Source: Pirellulales bacterium
GTDB taxonomy: Bacteria; Planctomycetota; Planctomycetia; Pirellulales; JADZDJ01
Assembly (NCBI GenBank): GCA_035499655.1
Contig: DATJYL010000215.1
Location: 1 to 47,257 of the forward strand
Length of the DNA stretch: 47,257 bases
Reading direction: 5' to 3'
The notes beneath the pieces are model-generated. The model did no database searches, was not told the origin of the DNA, and was given only the letters and a program-made list of their open reading frames with translations. A program made the translations under genes and the position numbers. Below are positions 25,581 through 33,185 of this stretch, one piece after another. The first letter of the stretch is position 1, and the number at the start of each line of letters is the position of its first letter.

Positions 25581-27792
25581 GATGTGGTTCCTCCTTGAAT
25601 ATCGGCAGCGTAAAATAAAAGGTAGTGCCCTCGGCGGAGTTGGATTCGACCCAGAGCCGGCCCTGGTGAGATTGCACGATGGACTGACAGACCGCCAAGC
25701 CTAGGCCCATGCCTTCCGACTTGGTGGAGAAGAAGGGCTCGAACAATTTGGCGACGCGGTCGGCGCCGATGCCGCAGCCGTTATCGTGGACGGCGACTTG
25801 CACAGCGTCGTCGACAATTTCGGTGCGTACCAACACGGTTCGGTCGGATATTGAATTTTTTCCCAGCGCTTCGACGGCATTGCGGAGCAAATTGATGAGC
25901 ACCTGCTGGATTTGGATGGCATCGGCCAGAATCAGCGGGAGATTTTCGGCCAATTCGCAACGTACCAGCAATTGGTGTACGCGGACATCAAAATTGAATA
26001 AGAGCAGGCAGTCTCGGACCAATTCGTTGATATTGACGGTCGAGCGCAAGTGAGTCTTGCGGCCGAAGCGCCCGGCTCGGCGAATGATTTCGGCCGCGCG
26101 GTTGGCCTGCTGGGAAATTTGCTTGAGCCAATTGAACAAATTGGGGCGTTGCACGAGGGGAGATTTCGCCAACTCGTTAATGCCGGCCTGGGCGAAATTG
26201 GCAATGGCATGCAACGGTTGATTGATTTCGTGCGAGATTTCCGAGACCAATCCGCCGATGGTGCAAAGCCGTGTTATGTGAGCCAACTCGGTCATGTTCT
26301 GCTGAGCTTGTTCCTGCGAGCGAACGCGATCAGTAACGTCGCGGCAGATGGCCAGAGTGGATTCGACGGAACCGTCTGGGGCGAATTCCGGGAGAAAACG
26401 GCTTTCGAAATGCCGCAGGCCCTGGCGGCCGTCATAAGCAAATTCAATGGTCTGCCTGTCGCCGGTATCAAAGACCGCTTGCATGGTTTTGTGCCACAAG
26501 CACACCAGATTGTCGGGCATGCCTAAGTCGGCGTTGGATTTTCCTAAAAATTGCTCGGCGGGAATGCCGGTGACGCTTTCAACTGTTCGATTGATGAAGA
26601 TGTGCCGATACTGGCGATCGAACCTGGCGACGATATCGGGCAAATTATCGGCCAGCGCGCGGAACTCGCGCTCGCTGCGGCGGACGGCGTCTTCTGCACA
26701 GCGTTTCTCGGTAATATCCCAAAAAATTCCCTGCGTGCCGATGACGCGACCTTCGGCATCGACGACAGAGGTTTTGACGGTGCGGACCGTGCGGAGGGAG
26801 CCATCCGGGGCACGCAGGTCTTCTACGGTTTCCAACGGCGTCCCGGTTTGTACAACACGCTGATCATCGGCGCGATACTTCGAGGCCAACTGCGGGGGGC
26901 AATGCTCGAAGTCGGTCATACCCAACACTTGCTCCACCGATTTGCCGATGGCTTCGCAGAAGCGCGTGTTGGCGTACGTGAATCGTCCTTGCAAATCCTT
27001 GCGAAACACACACTGCGGGATATTTTCCACGAGCGAACGGTAAAGGGCTTCGGAATCGCGCAACTGCTCTTCGAGCAGGGTTCGTTCGGTGATCAATTCG
27101 GCCAAGATGACGACGCCGCCGATTTGCCCATTGGATTTAAACCACGGATGAACCACGGACCTGGAGTAATCTGTGCGACCGTTGAATTCGCAAAAAAATT
27201 CATCGTTGCGCCGGACAACTTCGCCCTGCAGCGCGCGGCGGTGGTCATCCTTCCAACGCTGTGGAAAGTTTGGCAGATCCTCGTAGTGATGCCGCCCGAT
27301 AATATTTTCCGGCGGAATATGAAGATCGGTCACCCAGCGACGGCTGTGAGCCAGATAACGCATTTCTTGATCGAACATCGCCACAGCCGCCGGAACTTGC
27401 TCGACAAAATGTCGCAATTGTTCTTCGCTTCCACGCAACACACGATAGGTTTCGTTAAGCTGTTTGCCATGTCGGCGGCTGGATAACGCCAAGCCGGTTA
27501 TGACGGCGCCGCAGCAGGCTAAAATGACCTCGTTGGCGATGCGAATCCAAAGCTGATTATTTGCCAGCAACTGACTTTCATATTCGACGTCGTAAACCGC
27601 CATTACGGCGCAGAACACGAAGTACAGCCAAGTCGCAAGCGGAGGCAAGGACCAGGCCGCCAGGATAATCAGCGGGATATACAGCACCTGGACCACCAAC
27701 ACGGGAACGGCGAGGTCGAGTGCGAAGACCAGCATGGCAGCGGCAACGAGCGCGGAAACTCGCCAACCGGAAAGTGGTGATGTTTTGCCCAC
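25561..27792 (-). CDS. Membrane PAS-domain sensor histidine kinase
   Basis: This 743-residue kinase starts at the GTG at 27790-27792, which has GAGGG eight bases upstream; the open frame to 27975 adds a Cys-rich extension that looks non-coding. Three or four spans lie at about 10-105, then three PAS domains (about 120-240, 245-370 and 375-490). HisKA follows with the phospho-His at about 521 in SHEINQPLHAIANF, a form typical of the FixL/TodS/DctB-like group. The ATPase domain has LLRNAVEAL (N box), DNGCGIG and GMGLGLAVCQS. It overlaps its FixJ-type partner by 20 bases. No haem-binding PAS signature was verified. Confidence 0.9.
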   Translation of the reverse strand: MGKTSPLSGWRVSALVAAAMLVFALDLAVPVLVVQVLYIPLIILAAWSLPPLATWLYFVFCAVMAVYDVEYESQLLANNQLWIRIANEVILACCGAVITGLALSSRRHGKQLNETYRVLRGSEEQLRHFVEQVPAAVAMFDQEMRYLAHSRRWVTDLHIPPENIIGRHHYEDLPNFPQRWKDDHRRALQGEVVRRNDEFFCEFNGRTDYSRSVVHPWFKSNGQIGGVVILAELITERTLLEEQLRDSEALYRSLVENIPQCVFRKDLQGRFTYANTRFCEAIGKSVEQVLGMTDFEHCPPQLASKYRADDQRVVQTGTPLETVEDLRAPDGSLRTVRTVKTSVVDAEGRVIGTQGIFWDITEKRCAEDAVRRSEREFRALADNLPDIVARFDRQYRHIFINRTVESVTGIPAEQFLGKSNADLGMPDNLVCLWHKTMQAVFDTGDRQTIEFAYDGRQGLRHFESRFLPEFAPDGSVESTLAICRDVTDRVRSQEQAQQNMTELAHITRLCTIGGLVSEISHEINQPLHAIANFAQAGINELAKSPLVQRPNLFNWLKQISQQANRAAEIIRRAGRFGRKTHLRSTVNINELVRDCLLLFNFDVRVHQLLVRCELAENLPLILADAIQIQQVLINLLRNAVEALGKNSISDRTVLVRTEIVDDAVQVAVHDNGCGIGADRVAKLFEPFFSTKSEGMGLGLAVCQSIVQSHQGRLWVESNSAEGTTFYFTLPIFKEEPHHAYSHP

Positions 27793-28052
27793 GATCTTTC
27801 CCTCAGAACCCCCTGATGCTTGTCCCCGCAACGGAAAACCGCAACCAATTTCCAAACAAGCCGAAGCGACCTCCCCGCCCAGTGTAAAACACACGAGTGG
27901 ATTGCACGAGCAGGTCAAGCCAGATGGGGGGAGTCTACTCAATCGTCTGGCTACTGTCGTTGCGGTTATCCGCAAACTCTGCCCGATGATTTACAAATTT
28001 CCACAATCTTCCACCTGTAATGTGGAAATTTGCCCGGTCGAATTTTGCCGGC

Positions 28053-29144
28053 TTAGCTGTCGCAGATGAGCTTCACTTCTGCCGGATCAATACCGCTAAC
28101 CACCTCGACGTGTCCCAGGCGCGTGGGCAACACGAATTGCAACTTCCCTTGGCTGGTTTTTTTATCGTGCCGCATTGCCGTGAGCAGGCGGTCGGCATCC
28201 GCCTTGGGCGCCGTAACCGGCAAGCGCAACGCTAGGAGTAGGTTTTGTTGCCGCTGGACAAATTCGTCGTTCACACGCTTCAGCCGTTGGGCCAGCCGGG
28301 CGGCGCACATCATGCCGATCGAAACCGCTTCGCCATGCAGCAACTGTCCGTACCCTGTCACCGCTTCCAAGGCGTGGGCGAAGGTATGTCCGTAGTTGAG
28401 CATGGCGCGGCGGCCGGTTTCTTCGCGCTCGTCGGCTTCCACGACGTCGGCCTTCAATCGGCAGCAGCGAGCAATGATATCTGGCAACACGCCGCCTTGC
28501 CGCAAAACCAATGCGGGGGCATCCCGTTCTAGGCGGCCAAAGAATTCGGCATCCATAATCACGCCGTATTTGACGACTTCGGCGAGGCCGGAAAGGTATT
28601 CTCGTTCCGGCAGCGTGTGCAAGGTGTCAGTGTCGACGAATACGGCGGCCGGTTGCCAAAACGCCCCGACCATATTTTTGGCTTGCGGCAGGTTGACGCC
28701 GACTTTGCCTCCCACCGAACTGTCTACCTGCGCCAACAGCGTGGTGGGTACTTGCACGTATGCAATTCCTCGGCCGTAGCAAGCTGCTACAAAGCCTGCC
28801 AAATCGCCCACGACACCTCCCCCAAGCGCCACAATGAGCGATTGCCGATCGGCACCTAGTTCAAGCAACTTATTCCAAAGCCGTTCGGCTTCCGCAAGGC
28901 ATTTGGTTTGCTCGCCAGCGGGCACACCGACGACATCAACTTTCGCGCCAGTCGCCGCTAAACCATGGGCCACGGGCGCGGTGTGAAGCGGTTCCACTTT
29001 GGAATCGGTAATGATGATCGCATGGCCGACCGGCCCGCGCTGACCCAAAAACTTCCCAACGGATGCCAAGATTCGCTGCCCGATGCGAATCTCGTAACCG
29101 CGCTGTTGCAAGTTGACGTGAACGGAGACGAAAGATTCAGCCAC
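28053..29144 (-). CDS. aroB: 3-dehydroquinate synthase
   Basis: This 363-residue enzyme carries out the second step of the shikimate pathway. Visible are the NAD-binding GGGVVGDLAGFVAACYGRG, the core PTTLLAQVDSSVGGKVGVN, LPEREYLSGLAEVVKYG with metal Glu, and metal His residues in NYGHTFAHALE and LLHGEAVSIGM. The start is a GTG at 29142-29144 with no good ribosome site. A small unknown gene lies 55 bases upstream on the same strand. Length is normal. Confidence 0.95.
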   Translation of the reverse strand: MAESFVSVHVNLQQRGYEIRIGQRILASVGKFLGQRGPVGHAIIITDSKVEPLHTAPVAHGLAATGAKVDVVGVPAGEQTKCLAEAERLWNKLLELGADRQSLIVALGGGVVGDLAGFVAACYGRGIAYVQVPTTLLAQVDSSVGGKVGVNLPQAKNMVGAFWQPAAVFVDTDTLHTLPEREYLSGLAEVVKYGVIMDAEFFGRLERDAPALVLRQGGVLPDIIARCCRLKADVVEADEREETGRRAMLNYGHTFAHALEAVTGYGQLLHGEAVSIGMMCAARLAQRLKRVNDEFVQRQQNLLLALRLPVTAPKADADRLLTAMRHDKKTSQGKLQFVLPTRLGHVEVVSGIDPAEVKLICDS

Positions 29145-29199
29145 AGAAGCACGTTCAAAAAGAAATGGGGCATCCTTGGTACCGCAACGCTTTTCCGAG

Positions 29200-29427
29200 C
29201 TACCGCGCAGCCAAACGTTCTAAGTCGGTTTCAGTGACTGTAATTTTGCGACAAAAGCCGGTATGCTGACGCAGGTACGACACGTCGGCACAGTTTTTGG
29301 GGTCGGCGTGCAGAGCGGATTCCACACGTGCCCGATCGGCGGGTTCCCAATCTTCATAAGCGTCGGGCCAAATCGTAGCCTGTTCGACCACCAGGGCTTC
29401 ACGATACGGATCAAATTCGTTGGGCAT
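29200..29427 (-). CDS. Small conserved-looking protein of unknown function
   Basis: This is a 75-residue acidic protein beginning MPNEFDPYREALVVEQ. It contains two Cys residues and a Trp-rich stretch (TIWPDAYEDWEPADRARVE). No family is recognised. An earlier in-frame ATG at 29481 would add a hydrophobic run ending near the second Met; the start at 29427 is chosen because the composition changes there, but no ribosome site decides it. It sits directly upstream of aroB and is probably co-transcribed. Confidence 0.5.
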   Translation of the reverse strand: MPNEFDPYREALVVEQATIWPDAYEDWEPADRARVESALHADPKNCADVSYLRQHTGFCRKITVTETDLERLAAR

Positions 29428-29492
29428 GGCAACGGCGTGAGGTGCGGGTATCAAACGGAGAAATGTCAGAACATCTAACAAAGTGATTCTTA

Positions 29493-29530
29493 CCCCTTGC
29501 CTCGGCCCTCTCCCACAAGGGGAGACGGCG
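29493..29530. repeat. Interspersed hairpin repeat, copy B
   Basis: This shares the 16-base core CTCCCACAAGGGGAGA (29510-29525) with copy A and has similar GC-rich flanks. TATTTTTGTTAGAT follows immediately, while in copy A the similar stretch is about 40 bases further away. It lies in a divergent promoter region, where a transcription terminator is not expected, so a dispersed repeat is more likely. Confidence 0.6.
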
Positions 29531-29560
29531 TATTTTTGTTAGATGCCCTAAATATCGCTC

Positions 29561-29572
29561 TCAGTATACTGA
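29561..29572. promoter_or_regulatory. 12-bp palindrome upstream of a membrane-anchored protein gene
   Basis: TCAGTATACTGA is perfectly palindromic and contains TATACT, a fair -10 hexamer for the gene at 29611. No matching -35 is evident. Possible operator or promoter. Confidence 0.25.
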
Positions 29573-29610
29573 CCGGCCAATTCATCGCCAAGGTTCCAGC
29601 TTGACGACCC

Positions 29611-30177
29611 ATGTCGAAAATCCGCGGTAAAATAATTATTTTATTGATGTTCGCCGCCGCGGCGAGCATTGCTGGTTTTTCCATCTGGTATAACCAGCGG
29701 CAATCGTACCGCGTGATTGCGGCATTGTCGCCGCGGGTGACGCAATTAATTGCTTATGCTCCCCAAGCTGAAATCATGCGGCTTTTGCCCACCAGGGGCG
29801 GTGGAGCCGGCGGTTCGACAAGCGATCCGCCCGAAAATTCGGAAATCGTCAACATACAAAATCACACTTATCGAATCAGCACGCAAAAAAATGCTCTTGC
29901 CTTGGAGCATTTTACGGACGTCCGCCATTGGCTGTTGCACAACGACAATTACGATTGGAACCCCTCGCCGGACAACAACGTCGGCGGTTGGCAATACCTG
30001 GTCGAATTTACCGACGGCGCCAATCAAGCGCGGTTGGCGTTCGACTTGCATCATCAATGCTTGATGCTGCTGCCCGACGGCGCCCCGCTCTGCGTAGTTC
30101 CCATGCAAGAGGGACTGCAAGCATTTTTTGATACCCAATTTTTGCCGGTGGAAAATGCCGCCCCCAATACAGATTGA
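29611..30177 (+). CDS. Membrane-anchored protein of unknown function
   Basis: This is a 188-residue protein with an N-terminal span (about 7-26, IIILLMFAAAASIAGFSIWY) and a soluble remainder predicted outside the membrane. A Gly-rich loop near 63-70 precedes strands such as IQNHTYRIST and WQYLVEFTDGANQARLAFDL. No family or catalytic motif is recognised. It diverges from the aroB group and lies 131 bases upstream of the ParA-like gene; the two may be co-transcribed. Confidence 0.65.
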   Translation: MSKIRGKIIILLMFAAAASIAGFSIWYNQRQSYRVIAALSPRVTQLIAYAPQAEIMRLLPTRGGGAGGSTSDPPENSEIVNIQNHTYRISTQKNALALEHFTDVRHWLLHNDNYDWNPSPDNNVGGWQYLVEFTDGANQARLAFDLHHQCLMLLPDGAPLCVVPMQEGLQAFFDTQFLPVENAAPNTD

Positions 30178-30224
30178 TTTCAATCTGCGGTCGATCGGTC
30201 TAGGCTCAACCACATCCGTCCGTT

Positions 30225-30230
30225 TATAAT
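30225..30230 (+). promoter_or_regulatory. Candidate -10 element before the ParA-like gene
   Basis: TATAAT matches the consensus -10 exactly, about 80 bases before the ATG at 30309. The -35 region is weak, so this is tentative. Confidence 0.25.
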
Positions 30231-30308
30231 CGCTCCCCGCGCGCCGCCTGTGAATCATAGTTTGGCGGCTTGGAAAGGGGTTCGGCTGCTGGGAAACGGA
30301 GTTTCACG

Positions 30309-31133
30309 ATGCGATCGCTGGCGGTGTTGAATCAAAAAGGCGGAGTCGGCAAAACCACCACGGCCGTCAATTTAAGCGCTGCCTTGGCGGCGGCCGGCCA
30401 CCGAGTGTGCTTGATCGATCTTGATCCGCAAGCGCATGCCACATTGCATTTGGGTCTCACTCCGGGCGAACAGGGCCACTCGATTTACGAAGTGCTTTTG
30501 GGCGATACCGCTTTGATTGCAGCACAGCGACAAGTGGTGGAAAACCTGTGGCTGGTCGGTTCGCATATCGATTTAGCGGCCGCGGAGGTCGAATTGGCCG
30601 GCGTGGTGGGCCGCGAATCGATCCTACGCGATAAACTTGCCGGCATCAATCATTTGGATACGCCTTTCGATTTTCTTCTCATCGATTGTCCACCATCGCT
30701 GGGCGTACTGTCGCTCAATGCTCTCGCCGCCGTCGACGAAGTGTTACTGCCACTGCAGCCGCATTTCCTGGCCCTGCACGGCCTGAGCAAATTGCTGCAA
30801 ACCATTGACGTGGTTTCGCGCCGGCTGAATCCGGGGTTGAAACTATCCGGCGTGGTGCTTTGCCAGTACGAATCGGCCACGCGGCTGGCCAGCGAAGTGG
30901 GCCAGAACGTGATCGACTATTTCGACAGCCAGCGCGATCTACCCACGCCCTGGTCGGCAGCTCAGATTTTTCGAACGCGCATTCGCCGGAACATTCGCCT
31001 GGCGGAAGCACCCAGTTTCGGGCAATCGATTTTTCAATACGCGGCCGATTCGCACGGAGCGGAGGATTACCGCCAACTGGCCGAAGAGTTGCTGCGGATG
31101 TCTGTGAAAGCATTGCTCGTGAAATCCGCCTGA
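30309..31133 (+). CDS. ParA/MinD-type ATPase (orphan ParA)
   Basis: This 274-residue deviant-Walker ATPase has the P-loop QKGGVGKTTT at 9-18, LIDLDPQAHATLHLG (Walker A', Soj type) and LLIDCPPSLGVLSLNAL (Walker B). It is a full-length ParA without an N-terminal DNA-binding extension. GGAG eight bases upstream supports the ATG at 30309 over an earlier in-frame start at 30270. No parB gene or parS-like site is seen within the window, so it may position another cargo or act with a distant ParB. Confidence 0.88.
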   Translation: MRSLAVLNQKGGVGKTTTAVNLSAALAAAGHRVCLIDLDPQAHATLHLGLTPGEQGHSIYEVLLGDTALIAAQRQVVENLWLVGSHIDLAAAEVELAGVVGRESILRDKLAGINHLDTPFDFLLIDCPPSLGVLSLNALAAVDEVLLPLQPHFLALHGLSKLLQTIDVVSRRLNPGLKLSGVVLCQYESATRLASEVGQNVIDYFDSQRDLPTPWSAAQIFRTRIRRNIRLAEAPSFGQSIFQYAADSHGAEDYRQLAEELLRMSVKALLVKSA

Positions 31134-31182
31134 GCGCGTTGCCGCATAGACTTACTTATCGCACGACCCCCCTTCGTCCCCT

Positions 31183-31746
31183 TTACACCGAAATGCTGGT
31201 AACGGCTTGGAAATCGGGATCGGCGCGGAGTGGATCGAAATCGTGTTCGGTTTCGACCAGAGTGCGAAAGGTGCTATCCAAAGATAAAGCCTGCGACAGA
31301 TACGCCAGCGACTGCCGCTTGTTGCGCGCCAAACTCCAATAGCAGGCTAAATTGTAGTTCACCACGGCGCTGCCCGGCTCGATGTCGAGCGCTTCTTCCA
31401 GCGCTTCGATGGCCAAATCCAAACGACCGGTGCGCTTGTAGCACCAACCCAAAGCCAGCCAGGTGTCGACGTTTTGTGGATCGCTTTCCGCTGCGGCAGA
31501 AAGAGGCGCCAGCGCATCTTTGAAGCGCTCCATCATGCGCAGCGCTTGGCCCTTGATCAATTGCACCTGCGGACTTTGCGCGGCCGATTCGCCCAAATGT
31601 TCCACGACTTCCAAGGAGCGCTGTGCCAGCCGATCGCGGACAAGTACGGGCAACTCCCATTGATCGGAAAACACCAAGGCCAGGTCGAGATAGCCCTCGG
31701 CCTCGCGCACCAATTGTTGTCGCTGTAGTCGATTGATGGAGGACAT
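31183..31746 (-). CDS. TPR-repeat protein
   Basis: This 187-residue soluble helical protein has at least two clear tetratricopeptide units: VDTWLALGWCYKRTGRLDLA followed by IEALEEALDIEP, and a following NYNLACYWSLARNKRQSLAY. The C-terminal LRADPDFQAV is a common ending of such proteins. The ATG at 31746 starts the recognisable sequence; the upstream extension to 31818 is Cys-rich and not convincing. Likely a protein-interaction adaptor; partner unknown. It converges with the ParA-like gene, 49 bases away. Confidence 0.8.
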   Translation of the reverse strand: MSSINRLQRQQLVREAEGYLDLALVFSDQWELPVLVRDRLAQRSLEVVEHLGESAAQSPQVQLIKGQALRMMERFKDALAPLSAAAESDPQNVDTWLALGWCYKRTGRLDLAIEALEEALDIEPGSAVVNYNLACYWSLARNKRQSLAYLSQALSLDSTFRTLVETEHDFDPLRADPDFQAVTSISV

Positions 31747-32453
31747 GGAACAGCACTTTCCCATCAACGTGAAACGCGTTGATGGACCTGAAACCCGGCG
31801 GCTGCAGCACCATGACAAGTGGTTTCAAATAGCCTCCCTGCGCGGGTGCGGAGACGTAACCTCAGTGTTGCGCCACGCAGTCGTCTAGTAACTTAATCTT
31901 ACACGTAAGTGGCCCATTTCCCAAACGCATTGACGGTGCAACACACGTTTTTTTTGCTTTGCTCTGCCGGAATTAACAGCCAGCTAAACTCCAACGATCC
32001 GGAAACAAATGCCGGAGCGGAGATGATTCGTTCTTCGCGGCAGGCAATGGGCAATCGATTGCTAACATTGATGAAACTGAACGTAAATCGCGTCGTATCG
32101 GGCGGCGGCTTCCGCGCTAGCTTCCCAAGGCGGTTTCTATTTCGGGCGCGTGGCAGGAAATCAACACGGGGTTATTTCCGTCAACAACAATGATGCTCTC
32201 TGACTGCGCCGGTAGCGCCTGTACATCGTGTTGCCAATGACGGAAATCGAATCGCCGCAATCTCTTCGGTTCCAAATCTCTAGGACTTGCACAGTTTGGC
32301 TCGCTGCTTGCGATTACACCCAATCACCGCTGCATTGGATTCGGATTGCTAATAGCACATTCACGGCCAGTCATTTTAGTTCACGGCCATGGGGAGCGGC
32401 CAAGGCCGAGAACAGCGGTCGAAGCTGAAAACGTTCTCGGGAGTTTGTCAAGC
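31747..32453. other. Long intergenic region without a supported gene
   Basis: About 700 bases between divergent genes. Short open frames such as 31909-32193 lack ribosome sites and family features. Some stretches (about 31900-32060) are more AT-rich. No RNA gene, terminator or repeat was recognised. Confidence 0.4.
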
Positions 32454-32819
32454 ATGCGCTGGATTGTCGGAATTATATTTCTGCTGAGCCTTGTCGCGGG
32501 GCTAGCCTGCCAGATCGATTTTTCGGGAAGCAGTACGGCCAATCCACCACCCCCTTCCGCTTGGCGACTTACTCCCAACGGTTGGCAAAAAATGGCTTCG
32601 CGCACGGTCCAGATTCCGGTCGAGCATGCTCAGGAAGACCCTTCGATTGGACTTCCGCATCCGATCGTGCTGGCGCTGTTCGTGTCGTTGCTGTCGTTGT
32701 TGGCTCTGGTGGCATTTAGCCCTTCGCGGCCGACTTCGAATCTCGGCCCCGAGCATGATAGCCCGTCCGAATTAGTCTACATCGAGCTACGCAGCCAAGC
32801 ATGGCTTAACGGTTGCTAG
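32454..32819 (+). CDS. Small two-span membrane protein
   Basis: This is a 121-residue protein with a first span at about 3-20 (IVGIIFLLSLVAGLAC), a Pro-rich loop with WRLTPNGWQKM, and a second span at about 68-86 (HPIVLALFVSLLSLLALVAF). The loop motif of a Trp-Arg...GW type recalls small membrane proteins I associate with planctomycetes; this is recollection, not proof. The frame is open from 32346; the ATG at 32454 fits the first span. Function unknown. Confidence 0.5.
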   Translation: MRWIVGIIFLLSLVAGLACQIDFSGSSTANPPPPSAWRLTPNGWQKMASRTVQIPVEHAQEDPSIGLPHPIVLALFVSLLSLLALVAFSPSRPTSNLGPEHDSPSELVYIELRSQAWLNGC

Positions 32820-33185
32820 CCGGAGAGTTTGGAACCGGCATCGTCTTCATCGGCCGCTGCGAGATTGCTCCAACTCGCGATAGATTTGCCGGTTAGGACA
32901 ATTTCTCTCCACGCCGGCCATTTCTCGCTAACGCATATTTTCGGAAAAATTGTGCGTTTATGTACGCCTGTGCTGTGTCGCTGACACTATTACTCTTAGC
33001 GGGCGTAATTCAACGGCTTGGCGTCCGTTATCGGGCGAGCCAAGCTTCTGCTGAGCATTATGTGCCGGCATTTGGCTCGGCAGCAGCCTCATCCTCCCAA
33101 GTTTTGAAACAGCCTTTTTAAAAGTCAGATGTCGGTAGGCTCACCCGCTGGAAGCCGTTTTTCACATTTTTCTTGGAGTTCGATC
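32820..33185. other. Intergenic region upstream of the large stalk protein
   Basis: About 366 bases. It holds an inverted repeat GCTTGGC / GCCAAGC (33016-33022 / 33039-33045, 16-base loop) and a possible 53-codon frame (32960-33121) that starts with a hydrophobic run. No convincing promoter hexamers were picked. Confidence 0.35.
32960..33121 (+). CDS. Possible small membrane peptide
   Basis: This 53-residue frame starts MYACAVSLTLLLLAGVIQRL, i.e. a hydrophobic N-terminus of about 14 residues, then a small-residue-rich tail. No ribosome site is visible and the inverted repeat at 33016-33045 lies inside it. It could be a leader peptide of the stalk-protein gene or chance. Confidence 0.2.
   Translation: MYACAVSLTLLLLAGVIQRLGVRYRASQASAEHYVPAFGSAAASSSQVLKQPF

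Noticed and set aside
26551-27486. 311-residue plus-strand frame opposite the histidine kinase
   Set aside because: The kinase frame contains PAS and HisKA motifs throughout; the antisense frame has none.
29510-29535. Copy B hairpin plus T-rich tail as a rho-independent terminator
   Set aside because: It lies in a divergent upstream region, and an identical core occurs elsewhere without an adjacent T-run, so a dispersed repeat explains it better.
31909-32193. 94-residue plus-strand frame in the long gap
   Set aside because: No ribosome site, no hydrophobic or domain pattern, and an abrupt shift to Arg-rich sequence near its end.
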